Source: Rhizobium leucaenae USDA 9039 (GTDB taxonomy: Bacteria > Pseudomonadota > Alphaproteobacteria > Rhizobiales > Rhizobiaceae). Taken from it: a stretch of DNA of 64,000 nt. Shown in pieces: positions 7,690 through 16,147 of this stretch. The notes beneath the pieces were generated by a model. It saw only the letters and a list, made by a program, of their open reading frames with translations, searched no databases and was not told the origin of the DNA. Both the position numbers and the translations under genes were made by a program. Each line of letters starts with the position of its first letter. Positions within the stretch are counted from its first letter, which is position 1. The stretch covers positions 1-64,000 of the forward strand of contig NZ_AUFB01000021.1 of NCBI RefSeq assembly GCF_000426285.1, read 5' to 3'.

Positions 7690-9219
7690 ATGATCAACAT
7701 TTTACGTCCGGGCCTCAGGGATTTGGCTCGCCGTCTGGCCTATGGCGCCGCGATGTCGGCCGGGCTGCTGATGCTGGGCATGACGCCGGCGCAAGCGGCC
7801 AAGACGACTCTGAATATCGGCATGAGCGTCGAGCCTACCGGCCTTGATCCGACGATCGCCGCGCCCGTTGCCATCGGTCAGGTAACTTGGCAAAATATCT
7901 ATGAAGGGCTGGTTGCCATCGATGAGAGCGGCAAGATCGTGCCGCAGCTCGCCAAGAGCTGGGACATCTCGCCCGATGGGCTGATCTATACATTCAAGCT
8001 GCAGACCGGCGTCAAATTCCACGACGGCGAGGGCTTCGATTCGACGGCGGCGAAATTCGCACTCGATCGCGCCCGCGACGGCAAATCCGTCAATCCGCAG
8101 AAACGGTTCTTCGCCACCATCGCCTCGATCGATACGCCCGATCCCGAAACGCTGGTGCTACATCTTTCGTCTCCGACCGGCAGCCTGCTCTATTGGCTCG
8201 GCTGGCCGTCCTCGGTCATGGTCGGTTCGAAGTCTGCCGACGACGACAAGACGACGCCTGTCGGCACCGGTCCATTCAAATTCTCGGCCTGGGCCAAGGG
8301 AGACCATGTCGAACTCGTGAAGAACCCGGACTACTGGAACAAATCCGTCGACGTGAAGCTCGACAAGGTGACCTTCCGCTTCATTTCCGATCCGCAGGCG
8401 GAAGCGGCGGCCCTGAAGGCCGGCGACCTCGATGCCTTTCCGGAATTCGCAGCACCCGAGCTGATGAGTTCTTTCGGCGGCGACGCGCGCCTGATGACCA
8501 AGATCGGCAATACCGAGCTCAAGGTCGTCGCGGGCATGAACAATACGCGCAAGCCCTTCGACGACAAGCGGGTGCGACAGGCGCTGATGATGGCGCTCGA
8601 TCGCAAGACCATAATCGAAGGCGCCTGGTCGGGCTTCGGTACGGCGATCGGCAGCCACTACACGCCGAACGACCCGGGATATCAGGACCTGACCGGCACG
8701 CTGCCTTATGATCCGGTCAAGGCCAAGGCGCTGCTTGCAGAAGCCGGCTATCCCAGCGGCTTCACCTTCACCATCAAGACGCCGCAGATGGCATATGCTC
8801 CCAGAAGCGCCCAGGTGATGCAGGCGATGTTTGCCGATATCGGCGTTACCATGAACATCGAGCCGACGGAATTCCCGGCAAAATGGGTGCAGGATGTCTT
8901 CACCGGCCGCGATTACGACATGACCATCGTCGCGCATGCCGAGCCGCTGGACATCGACATCTATTCGCGTGAACCCTATTATTTCAATTATAAGAACCCG
9001 GTCTTCAACGAGCTGATGAAGAAGATCCAGCTAACCGCCGATCCGACGGCACAGAACAAGCTCTATGGCGAGGCGCAGGCGATCCTGGCTGAGGATGTCC
9101 CGGCGCTCTTCCTCTTCGTCATGCCGAAACTCGGGGTCTGGGACAAGAAGCTGAAGGGGCTCTGGGAGAATGAGCCGATCCCCTCGAATGTCCTAGCCAA
9201 CGTCTCCTGGGAAGACTGA
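7690..9219 (+). CDS. ABC transporter substrate-binding protein, peptide/opine/nickel (DppA/OppA) family
   Basis: About 509 residues from the ATG at 7690, preceded by AAGGGAAATGAG. A longer in-frame reading from 7636 lacks such a site. Residues 1-36 are a signal peptide ending TPAQA-AKTT, so the mature protein is periplasmic. The SBP_bac_5 fold covers residues 75-430: an early GLDPT, KFHDGEGFDSTAAKFALDR and VRQALMMALDRKTI are family landmarks. It captures a peptide-like solute for the permeases at 9311 and 10261. A short GC stem (9246-9263) lies just after the stop, which could favour higher expression of this subunit. The actual ligand is not readable from the sequence. Confidence 0.92.
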   Translation: MINILRPGLRDLARRLAYGAAMSAGLLMLGMTPAQAAKTTLNIGMSVEPTGLDPTIAAPVAIGQVTWQNIYEGLVAIDESGKIVPQLAKSWDISPDGLIYTFKLQTGVKFHDGEGFDSTAAKFALDRARDGKSVNPQKRFFATIASIDTPDPETLVLHLSSPTGSLLYWLGWPSSVMVGSKSADDDKTTPVGTGPFKFSAWAKGDHVELVKNPDYWNKSVDVKLDKVTFRFISDPQAEAAALKAGDLDAFPEFAAPELMSSFGGDARLMTKIGNTELKVVAGMNNTRKPFDDKRVRQALMMALDRKTIIEGAWSGFGTAIGSHYTPNDPGYQDLTGTLPYDPVKAKALLAEAGYPSGFTFTIKTPQMAYAPRSAQVMQAMFADIGVTMNIEPTEFPAKWVQDVFTGRDYDMTIVAHAEPLDIDIYSREPYYFNYKNPVFNELMKKIQLTADPTAQNKLYGEAQAILAEDVPALFLFVMPKLGVWDKKLKGLWENEPIPSNVLANVSWED

Positions 9220-9310
9220 TCTTCCTCGGTTCCGCACATGCAGCAGGGCGGATCACTTCGCCCGCCGTGGAATGCTTCGATACCGGACTTGAGCCGGCGG
9301 TGGACATGCA

Positions 9311-10264
9311 ATGGTCATACTTCTTACCCGTCGGATCATAAGTCTTCTCCTGACGCTGATCGCCGTTTCGCTGCTGCTCTTTGCGGTGATGGCCCTGCTG
9401 CCGGGCGATCCCGCCGCCATCACGCTCGGCACCTCGGCGACGCCGGAGACGCTTGCCGCATTGCGGCACGGCATGGGCCTCGATCAGCCGCTGATCATCC
9501 GCTACGGACAATGGCTAGCCGGCGTGCTGACAGGCGATCTCGGCAAATCCTATACCTATGGCGTGCCAGTCGCCGGTCTCATCGTTGAGCGGCTGGCTGT
9601 CACATTGCCGCTTGCTGTCCTCGCCATCATCCTTTCCGTGCTCATCGCCGTGCCGCTTGGCGTCGCGGCAGCGGCCCGGCGCGGCGGCTTCTTCGATATC
9701 GTCGCTACGCTGTTCTCGCAGATGAGCATTGCCGTGCCCGGCTTCTGGGTGGGCCTGCTGCTGATCCTGCTGTTTGCCACTTCGTTCGGCTGGATGCCGG
9801 CCGGCGGCTTTCCCGGCTGGGGTGATGGATTGTGGCCGGCCCTGAAATCCCTGGTGCTGCCCGCCGTCGCGCTTGCGCTGCCGCAGGCGGCAGTATTGAC
9901 CCGGGTCACCCGCTCGGCCGTGCTCGAAACGCTGCACGAGGATTTTGCCCGAACGGCGGTCGCCAAGGGCCTGTCGCGCAGCCGCGTGCTCTGGAGGCAT
10001 GTGGTGCCGAATGCACTTGTGCCGGTGCTGACCATCCTCGGACTGCAATTCACCTTTCTGGTTGCCGGCGCCGTGCTGATCGAAAACGTCTTCACTCTGC
10101 CCGGCCTTGGCCGCCTCGCCTATCAGGCGCTCAGCCAGCGCGATGTCATCGTGCTTCAGGATGTCGTGCTGTTCTTTGCCGGCCTCGTCATCGTCGTGAA
10201 CTTCCTGGTGGATCTCTCGTATCTCGTCATCGATCCCCGATTGCGCAGTGAGGGCGCGCGATGA
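9311..10264 (+). CDS. ABC transporter permease, DppB family
   Basis: 317 residues, inner membrane, about six transmembrane helices. The first helix (RRIISLLLTLIAVSLLLFAVMALLPGDPA) followed by LGTSATPETLAALRHGMGLDQPL is diagnostic of the DppB/OppB/NikB type. The cytoplasmic EAA-type loop, ARTAVAKGLSRSRVLWRHVVPNALVPV, is the contact for the ATPase. The gene follows the binding protein by about 90 bp, and its stop overlaps the start of the next permease by 4 bp (ATGA), so the two are translationally coupled. No ATPase gene is found in this cluster. Confidence 0.93.
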   Translation: MVILLTRRIISLLLTLIAVSLLLFAVMALLPGDPAAITLGTSATPETLAALRHGMGLDQPLIIRYGQWLAGVLTGDLGKSYTYGVPVAGLIVERLAVTLPLAVLAIILSVLIAVPLGVAAAARRGGFFDIVATLFSQMSIAVPGFWVGLLLILLFATSFGWMPAGGFPGWGDGLWPALKSLVLPAVALALPQAAVLTRVTRSAVLETLHEDFARTAVAKGLSRSRVLWRHVVPNALVPVLTILGLQFTFLVAGAVLIENVFTLPGLGRLAYQALSQRDVIVLQDVVLFFAGLVIVVNFLVDLSYLVIDPRLRSEGAR

Positions 10265-11130
10265 TTACGGTCGAAACCGCCGCCCCCGTCCCACCCAGTC
10301 GCTCCCGTTTGCGAGCCTTGCGCCGTGGCAATCTGATCGTCGGCGCCATCATCATTCTCTCGCTTGTCGGTGTCGCGATCCTGTCGCTCTTCTGGACTCC
10401 GGTGCCGCCTGCGAAAATGCAGATCATCCATAAGCTGCAGCCGCCTTTCGGCTTCGGCCTTCTCGGCACCGATCAGCTCGGCCATGACGTGCTGTCGATG
10501 CTGATGGCCGGCTGCTGGAATTCGCTGTCGATCTCCGTGTCGGCGGTCGCAATCGGCGGCACGATCGGCACGGTGACCGGCATCGCCGCTGCTGCGCAGC
10601 GCGGATTGTTCGAATCGCTTGTGATGCGCGCCTGCGACGTTATCTTTGCATTGCCGCCGATCCTCTCGGCCATGATCCTCGGCGCTTTTCTCGGAACCGG
10701 GCGCTTTACCGCCATCATCGCCATTGCCGTCTTCATGATTCCTGTCTTTGCCCGCGTGGCTTTGGGATCGGCGCTGCAGGCCTGGAGCAGGGATTATGTC
10801 ATGGCGGCGCGCGCCCTCGGCAATACGCGCCTGTCGATCACCTTGCGACACGTGCTGCCGAACATCATCAGTGGCATCATCGTGCAGGCGACGATCCAGC
10901 TTGGCCTGGCGATCCTGACAGAGGCCGGACTTGCCTTCCTGGGTTTGAGCGTACCGCCGCCGGCGCCGACCTGGGGACGGATGCTTGCGGATGCGCAGAC
11001 CTATTTCCAGGTCGCACCGTGGCTGGCTCTTCTGCCGGGCCTTGCCATCGCGCTCTCCGTCCTCGGCTTCAACCTGCTCGGCGACGGGCTGCGCGATCTC
11101 CTCGACCCCCGTGAGGGGCGGCGTTGGTAA
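10261..11130 (+). CDS. ABC transporter permease, DppC family
   Basis: 289 residues with five to six transmembrane helices. The N-terminus (LRRGNLIVGAIIILSLVGVAIL), the block PFGFGLLGTDQLGHDVLSMLMAG and the EAA loop AARALGNTRLSITLRHVLPNI are those of DppC/OppC permeases. It would form a heterodimer with the DppB-like subunit with which it overlaps by 4 bp. The next gene, an amidase, starts 20 bp after its stop, which puts it in the same transcript. The expected dppD and dppF ATPase genes are missing at the usual position, so this importer must borrow nucleotide-binding subunits encoded elsewhere or be inactive. Confidence 0.93.
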   Translation: MITVETAAPVPPSRSRLRALRRGNLIVGAIIILSLVGVAILSLFWTPVPPAKMQIIHKLQPPFGFGLLGTDQLGHDVLSMLMAGCWNSLSISVSAVAIGGTIGTVTGIAAAAQRGLFESLVMRACDVIFALPPILSAMILGAFLGTGRFTAIIAIAVFMIPVFARVALGSALQAWSRDYVMAARALGNTRLSITLRHVLPNIISGIIVQATIQLGLAILTEAGLAFLGLSVPPPAPTWGRMLADAQTYFQVAPWLALLPGLAIALSVLGFNLLGDGLRDLLDPREGRRW

Positions 11131-11150
11131 TGACATGAAGAGTATGGATC

Positions 11151-12539
11151 ATGACCGAAGCGACTGATTTTTCCATCCGTGAACTCAGGTGCAAATTTGC
11201 CGATAAGAGCCTGTCTCCCAGCGAATACTGGCTGGCGGTGGAAGCGCATATCGAGGCATGGGAGCCGACGATATCAGCGCTTTATGCCTATGACCCCGAG
11301 GAGGCCCGCAGGCAGGCGACCGCGTCCACGGAGCGCTGGGCAAAGGGCGCGCCGCTCGGGCTGCTGGATGGCATTCCGGTGACGCTGAAGGAGCTGATCG
11401 CCACCAAAGGCCAGCCGGTGCCGCTCGGCACGGCCGCCGTCGAACTCGTTTCCGCCACCGAGGATGCGCCGGTCGCGGCCCGCTTGCGTGAGGATGGCGC
11501 GGTGATCTTCGCCAAGACCACCTGCCCGGACTACGGCATGCTTTCCTCCGGCCTGTCCAGCTTCCACAAGCTCAGCCGCAACCCATGGGACCCGACGCAA
11601 AACCCAGGCGGCTCCAGCGCCGGCGCATCGGCGGCCGCCGCGGCCGGCTACGGTCCGCTGCATATCGGCACGGATATCGGCGGCTCGGTGCGCCTACCGG
11701 CAGGTTGGACCGGCATTTTCGGCTTCAAGCCGAGCCATGGCCGCATTCCCGTCGACCCTTATTATGTCGGCCGCTGCGCCGGGCCGATGACCCGCCGCGT
11801 CGAGGACGCCGCCTTTTCCATGGCAACACTGTCGCGACCCGACTGGCGCGACGGCACCAGCCTGCCGCCGAATGCGATCGACTGGATGGATCTCGACATC
11901 GAGATCAGCGGCATGAAGATCGGCCTGATGCTGGATGCCGGCTGCGGCCTGCCCATCGACGCCGAGGTGCGCGATGCGGTCGTTGCCGCCGCCAAGCGCT
12001 TCGAAGAAGCAGGTGCCGTGGTCATCGACGTCGCGCCGGTATTGACACGTGAAATGCTGGACGGGCTGGATGTTTTTTGGCGAGCGCGTCTCTGGGGCGA
12101 TATCGTGGGTCTTAGCGAGGAACGCCGCGAGATGATCCTGCCCTACATCTACACGTGGGCGAAAGGCGGCGCCGATGTCAGCGGTGTCGATGCAGTGCGC
12201 GGCTTCAACCAGACGATCGAGATGCGCAGGAGTTGCGGAAGGCTGTTTACCGAGATCGATGCGGTGCTATCGCCAACCAACCCGATCGTCTCCTATCCGG
12301 CCGAATGGGCTTCCCCCACCAACGACCCGGCCCTGCCCTTCGAACATATTTGCTTCACCGTTCCCTGGAACATGTCGGAGCAGCCGGCCTCGTCGATCAA
12401 TTGCGGCTTCTCCCGCTCCGGCATGCCGATCGGGCTGCAAATCGTCGGTCCGCGTTTCGGCGACATGCTGGTGCTGAAACTCTCGAAGACCTTCGAGACT
12501 TGGACCGGAGGGGTCACGAACTGGCCGAAGCGGACGTGA
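11151..12539 (+). CDS. Amidase-signature family hydrolase
   Basis: 462 residues, cytosolic. The amidase signature is complete: Lys80 in VTLKE, cis-Ser155 in NPGGSSAG and nucleophile Ser179 in GTDIGGSVRLPAG. Family members hydrolyse the amide bond of small amides, aryl amides, or Gln on tRNA. There are no gatB or gatC neighbours, so a role as GatA is unlikely. The gene is 20 bp downstream of the DppC-like permease, so hydrolysing an imported amide or amidated peptide is the natural inference. Together with the P1 peptidase at 6570 it makes a two-enzyme catabolic pair around one importer. An Lrp-type regulator gene follows on the opposite strand. Confidence 0.9.
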   Translation: MTEATDFSIRELRCKFADKSLSPSEYWLAVEAHIEAWEPTISALYAYDPEEARRQATASTERWAKGAPLGLLDGIPVTLKELIATKGQPVPLGTAAVELVSATEDAPVAARLREDGAVIFAKTTCPDYGMLSSGLSSFHKLSRNPWDPTQNPGGSSAGASAAAAAGYGPLHIGTDIGGSVRLPAGWTGIFGFKPSHGRIPVDPYYVGRCAGPMTRRVEDAAFSMATLSRPDWRDGTSLPPNAIDWMDLDIEISGMKIGLMLDAGCGLPIDAEVRDAVVAAAKRFEEAGAVVIDVAPVLTREMLDGLDVFWRARLWGDIVGLSEERREMILPYIYTWAKGGADVSGVDAVRGFNQTIEMRRSCGRLFTEIDAVLSPTNPIVSYPAEWASPTNDPALPFEHICFTVPWNMSEQPASSINCGFSRSGMPIGLQIVGPRFGDMLVLKLSKTFETWTGGVTNWPKRT

Positions 12540-12563
12540 TGACAAGCAGGCACAGATGGCCGG

Positions 12564-13043
12564 CTAATCCCGTGCCAATGGTAAGGAAAGACCGATCTTC
12601 ACCCGGTCCATGGTGACGAGGGATTTGAACTTCGTGACATTCGGATTGTCGTAGAACAGACGCCGCGTCAGCGCCTCGTAATCGGACATGCTGGCAACAA
12701 CGACGACAAGCACGAAATCCGCTTCGCCGGTGACCTGATAGCATTGCTGAACTTCCGGCGCCTCCAGGAAGCTGCGCTTTATCGCATTGATAAGGTCATA
12801 ACGCTCGTTTGCAATATGCACCTCGACGATGATGGTGATAGGCAAGCCCACGGCTGCCGGATCGACAACGACGATGTCAGCCTGAATGACGCCACTGGCC
12901 TGCATGCGCTTGATGCGCCGCTGCACGGCAGGCGCCGACAGATTGACCAGTTCACCAATCTTGCGCTGCGGAACAGCGTTGTCCTTTTGGAGGATTTCGA
13001 GAATCGACAGGTCGAATTCATCGAGATCGGCGGGTTTGCGCAT
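12564..13043 (-). CDS. Lrp/AsnC family transcriptional regulator
   Basis: 159 residues. Residues 5-65 are the AsnC HTH (DLSILEILQKDNAVPQRKIGELVNLSAPAVQRRIKRM), and residues 70-150 are the RAM effector domain (YQVTGEADFVLVVVVASMSDYEALTRRLFY), where an amino acid usually binds at the oligomer interface. It is convergent with the amidase and divergent from the EamA exporter at 13168, with a 124-bp A-rich intergenic region between starts. In such pairs the Lrp protein commonly activates the adjacent exporter in response to an amino acid. Control of the peptide importer is also possible. Confidence 0.92.
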   Translation of the reverse strand: MRKPADLDEFDLSILEILQKDNAVPQRKIGELVNLSAPAVQRRIKRMQASGVIQADIVVVDPAAVGLPITIIVEVHIANERYDLINAIKRSFLEAPEVQQCYQVTGEADFVLVVVVASMSDYEALTRRLFYDNPNVTKFKSLVTMDRVKIGLSLPLARD

Positions 13044-13167
13044 TTCAAAAGATCCTTACCGCAACGAAGAAACAAAATTGCATGAAAACCGTCAAAATGG
13101 AGCCAAATGCTCTGTCCGCCTGTACTAGCTTTGCGCCACAAATCACCTGACTTGCAAAGGCACCAGA

Positions 13168-14133
13168 ATGTCACAACCGGACACCGAATACGATATGCGC
13201 GCTGCAGATCTTGGCGCGAGGACGAATGCAAGCCGCCCTGCTGCCGGCAAGGTAGGTTCCGACGACTCCAAAGAGTTCCTTTTCGGGGTCGTGGCAATGC
13301 TCCTTGCGGCGCTGGCCATGAGCATCTCCCCAAGCCTCGTGCGTCTGGCCGATGTCGGACCTTTCGCCAGCGCATTCTGGCGTGTCTTCCTGGCTTTGCC
13401 GATTCTTTGGATCTGGATGCGATATGCGGAGATTGCGGATGTCAAGGCACCTCGCGCCAGCTTTACGATACCGACTATTCTCGCCGCCATGGCCTTTACG
13501 GGTGACCTGCTCTTCTGGCATCTCGCCATCATGCAGACGACCATCGCCAATGCGACGTTCTTTGCGACCATGGCGCCGCTCTGGGTCGTCATCTTCGGCT
13601 GGCTTCTTCTGCGGCAGAGGGTTGATCGTGCCACGCTTGTTGGCCTTCTGGTCTGCCTCGCAGGCGGCGCGGCACTTGTGGCGCAAAGCCTTGCATTCAA
13701 TCCAAGTCGCGCCGTCGGGGATGCGCTGGCCATCATTACTGGCGCCTTCTTCGGCCTCTATTTTCTAGCGGTCGGCGCGGCGCGTCCGAAGACGAATGCC
13801 GCGCGCGTCACCCTCGAGCTCAGTATCATCACTGCCGCGATTCTGTTCTTCGTCGCCTTTTTCTTCGAACCGCGGATATTGCCGCAGTCGATCTCGGGAT
13901 GGTGCGTACTTCTGGCACTCGGCCTTGTCAGCCATGCAGGCGGACAGGGGCTGCTTTCGGTGGCACTGGGAAGGCTGCCGACCGTCTTTTCCTCGCTCGT
14001 CATTTTCCTGGAATCGATCGCCGCCGCGCTTTTCGCCTGGTTCCTGTTCAGCGAAAACGTCACGCTGATACAGGCCCTCGGCGGTATGGTCATTGTCGGC
14101 GGGATCTGGATTGCACGGCCACGCACACCCTAG
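13168..14133 (+). CDS. EamA/DMT-family inner-membrane transporter
   Basis: 321 residues with about ten predicted transmembrane helices in two EamA repeats (residues 30-165 and 180-315), preceded by a hydrophilic 30-residue N-terminus. Family members export amino acids, metabolites or drugs; the motif near the end of the first repeat (ATMAPLWVVIFGWLLLRQRV) is typical. It is divergent from an Lrp-type regulator, so an amino acid or small peptide substrate is an inference. The stop codon lies directly against a dispersed palindromic repeat (14131-14233) whose first hairpin could serve as the terminator. Confidence 0.9.
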   Translation: MSQPDTEYDMRAADLGARTNASRPAAGKVGSDDSKEFLFGVVAMLLAALAMSISPSLVRLADVGPFASAFWRVFLALPILWIWMRYAEIADVKAPRASFTIPTILAAMAFTGDLLFWHLAIMQTTIANATFFATMAPLWVVIFGWLLLRQRVDRATLVGLLVCLAGGAALVAQSLAFNPSRAVGDALAIITGAFFGLYFLAVGAARPKTNAARVTLELSIITAAILFFVAFFFEPRILPQSISGWCVLLALGLVSHAGGQGLLSVALGRLPTVFSSLVIFLESIAAALFAWFLFSENVTLIQALGGMVIVGGIWIARPRTP

Positions 14134-14233
14134 AGCGGTTCTGCGTTTCACGGAACCGCTTTCCCGCTCTAATTCTTTGTTTTTACCCAATCCCGGCCGG
14201 AAAACCTCTTCGCACTTTTCCTGGAAGTGCTCT
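14131..14233 (+). repeat. Dispersed palindromic repeat, copy A
   Basis: It begins TAGAGCGGTTC, with an 8-bp stem AGCGGTTC/GAACCGCT (14134-14141 with 14153-14160). Then come CTCTAATTCTTTGTTTTTACCC, a GGAAAAC block, and CGCACTTTTCCTGGAAGTGCTCT. Read on the opposite strand, the segment 15453-15561 has the same order of blocks, so the two are inverted copies of one element of about 105 bp. The first stem could also terminate the EamA gene. Confidence 0.75.
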
Positions 14234-14270
14234 CGGCATGCCCACCGAAGCGGGCTCGGAGTGCCATCGC

Positions 14271-14510
14271 CTACGGCGTGGTGGCATTCTTTTCGTGTAT
14301 ATCGGCATTGAGATCGCGCAACGCCTTTTCGATGACACGCAGGTCGTCCTGCAAGCCCTCGTCTATGGTTCTCATGCTTTCGCTGCCGGCACGCTGGATG
14401 CCGCGGGCCTCGCTCTGCAGCTCAAGCAGCCGATCGATCTTGCGACCGCGCCTCAGACGGGTGTCGCGTAGAATATCCCTGATCACCTGTTCCATCGCCG
14501 TGATCGGCAT
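14271..14510 (-). CDS. Small hypothetical, predicted coiled-coil protein
   Basis: 79 residues from the ATG at 14510, preceded by GAGAGGAGAA with 6-7 bases spacing; a longer in-frame start at 14543 has no such site. The sequence is highly charged and helical (VIRDILRDTRLRRGRKIDRLLELQ, then DEGLQDDLRVIEKALRDLNADI), suggesting a coiled coil. No signal peptide and no recognised family. It lies between repeat copy A and the NlpC/P60 gene, on the same strand as the latter but 78 bp downstream of its stop, so it might be the last gene of that transcript. The function is unknown. Confidence 0.6.
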   Translation of the reverse strand: MPITAMEQVIRDILRDTRLRRGRKIDRLLELQSEARGIQRAGSESMRTIDEGLQDDLRVIEKALRDLNADIHEKNATTP

Positions 14511-14587
14511 GATGCTTCTCCTCTCGAACAAGAAGGTGTTCAATCAAGGAAACAACGGTTTAGATTCAGGCCTGTTCCGGGCGGCTC

Positions 14588-15448
14588 TCAATCCGGCAGG
14601 CGGCGATAGCCTGTCGGTTGCTCGTAGAGCCAGCCGATACGCTCGACGGCGGCGGCGAAATCTTCACGCGCCGTGGTCATGGTATGGCCGTTGGCATGCA
14701 CGATGGTCTTCTCGTCTTCCATGATGGCGACATGGCCCTTCCAGAAGACGAAATCGCCGCGGCGCAATTCCTCGCGGCTGATCGGTTCGCCGAGCTCAGC
14801 CGCTTGCATGTCCGTGTCGCGTGGCGCGGCGCGGCCTGTCATGAGCAAGGCGAGCTGCACCAATGCGGAGCAATCGATACCGAGGCCGGACCGGCCGCCC
14901 CAGAGATACGGCGTTTCCAAAAACCGCAAGGCGACCTCAACATAATCGCCGCCATCATTGTAGCCGATCGGCTGTACATGCTTGGCGAAGATGGCCGCGC
15001 CACCTTCGAGGACGACATAATGGTTCCCCCGCGCCTCAGCGGTGCCGGTGACGCGCACGCGGCTACCCATGGAGAGTACATCGGTATGGGGCTTGCGGAG
15101 CTCTGGCTCCGGATAGAGAAACGTCCGCTGTGTCACGACGATATGCGTGGGTGCTGCCTGTTCGCTTCGAATCGCATTTTCGGGAAGATAGCCGACGTAA
15201 CCGTCCGACTTTGCCTTCACCCAGCACCAGCCATCCCTGCGCTCGAAGACGTCGACCTCTTCGCCGAACAGAAGCTCGGTATCGATGCCGCGCGCCAGAT
15301 CCGGCTGCGGGCGAAGCGCGGCGACGGGAGCGACGACCTGCGCCCTAGTGCCCTCGACAAAATGGCCGGCCTCGACCTTGCCCCGAAGGGAGGCCTCGGC
15401 AAGATCGGGCCGAAAGGCATTGAGGCGGCGGTCGAGCATCATGAGCAT
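14588..15448 (-). CDS. NlpC/P60 family peptidoglycan hydrolase with SH3-like domains
   Basis: 286 residues. Residues 35-160 contain two bacterial SH3-like domains (GEEVDVFERRDGWCWVKAKSDGYVGYL in the first), and residues 165-280 are the C40 cysteine peptidase with the triad C193 (GIDCSALVQ), H239 (GHVAIM) and H251 (VHANGH). Such enzymes cut the gamma-D-Glu-diaminopimelate bond of cell-wall stem peptides or released muropeptides. No signal peptide is seen, so it may be a cytosolic recycling enzyme like YkfC; the leucyl-aminopeptidase gene on the same strand upstream fits peptide turnover. Its start is separated from a MarR gene by a 109-bp repeat, so coexpression is uncertain. Confidence 0.9.
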   Translation of the reverse strand: MLMMLDRRLNAFRPDLAEASLRGKVEAGHFVEGTRAQVVAPVAALRPQPDLARGIDTELLFGEEVDVFERRDGWCWVKAKSDGYVGYLPENAIRSEQAAPTHIVVTQRTFLYPEPELRKPHTDVLSMGSRVRVTGTAEARGNHYVVLEGGAAIFAKHVQPIGYNDGGDYVEVALRFLETPYLWGGRSGLGIDCSALVQLALLMTGRAAPRDTDMQAAELGEPISREELRRGDFVFWKGHVAIMEDEKTIVHANGHTMTTAREDFAAAVERIGWLYEQPTGYRRLPD

Positions 15449-15452
15449 GGTC

Positions 15453-15561
15453 CTCTAGAGCAATTCCAGGAAAAGTGCGTAGCAGTTTTCCCCCCGGAAT
15501 TGCGTGAAAACAAAGAGATAGAGCAGTTCAGCGATTCCGTGAAGCGCTGAACTGCTCTAGA
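15453..15561 (-). repeat. Dispersed palindromic repeat, copy B (inverted relative to copy A)
   Basis: Contains a perfect 15-bp stem TAGAGCAGTTCAGCG (15519-15533) with CGCTGAACTGCTCTA (15545-15559), then the same T-rich, GGAAAAC and CGCACTTTTCCTGGAA blocks as copy A when read on the minus strand. It fills the whole space between the NlpC/P60 start and the MarR gene, and its outer stem includes the MarR stop codon (15557-15559). Confidence 0.75.
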
Positions 15562-15913
15562 CTGGTAGTTTGCGGCCTTGCTCGATGACGAGATCACCAA
15601 GCTTTTCCAGATAGAGCGCGCCTGCGACGGTGCGCTTGATGATGACGTTGCGGCGATCACGCTCGTCACGGACGCGGTCGACCAGCCCCATATCGCCCAT
15701 CGTATCCAGGGCACGGGTGATGACCGGCTTGGTCACGCCAAGCGTTGCGGCAAGCCCCCGCACCGTATGCGGCGGCGGCACGAGATAGATCTGCAGGAGG
15801 ATCGCCATCTGCCGAAGCGTCAGGTCATGATCCTCGCGACGCACCTGCTCGAGCGCCACGCCTTGCCAGAGGCCGAGAGCCTGCGAGGCAGAGAGTTCAA
15901 GCGGCAAAGGCAA
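15557..15913 (-). CDS. MarR-family transcriptional regulator, short form
   Basis: 118 residues. The winged helix is clear: LTLRQMAILLQIYLVPPPHTVRGLAATLGVTKPVITRALDTM, then the wing GLVDRVRDERDRRNVIIKRT. MarR proteins are usually 140-150 residues, so this one is short at the N-terminus; only TTG codons (15913 or 15907) are available after an in-frame stop at 15926-15928, so either a TTG start or an N-terminal truncation is implied. The stop codon lies inside repeat copy B, and the final residues may derive from repeat sequence. Its target is unknown; the same-strand NlpC/P60 gene downstream is a candidate. Confidence 0.75.
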   Translation of the reverse strand: MPLPLELSASQALGLWQGVALEQVRREDHDLTLRQMAILLQIYLVPPPHTVRGLAATLGVTKPVITRALDTMGDMGLVDRVRDERDRRNVIIKRTVAGALYLEKLGDLVIEQGRKLPV

Positions 15914-15983
15914 CCTCGGAGATCGTTACGCTACCGTTTCAGTCTCGACCAAGATCATGGCGGTTTCAAGGGTATTTGGATCA

Positions 15984-16140
15984 CCTTCTCCCCAGCGGGG
16001 AGAAGGATGCGCGTGAGCGCGGGTTGAGGGGGCGCTACCGGGAAAAGAGACGCTGATCATTAGAAATTACGGTGCGACGCCCCCTCACCCGGCGCCCCTT
16101 CGATAAACTCAGGAGCGCCACCCGCCCCGCTGGGGCGAGG
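15984..16140. repeat. Cluster of intergenic palindromes
   Basis: Hairpin CCTTCTCCCC-AGC-GGGGAGAAGG occupies 15984-16006, and a related one, CGCCCC-GCT-GGGGCG, occupies 16123-16137. Between them GGGTTGAGGGGGCG (16021-16034) pairs imperfectly with CGCCCCCTCACCC (16078-16090). This nested set between the MarR gene and the aminopeptidase stop is typical of rhizobial intergenic repeats. It could also terminate the aminopeptidase transcript. Confidence 0.65.
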
Positions 16141-16147
16141 GTAAGTT

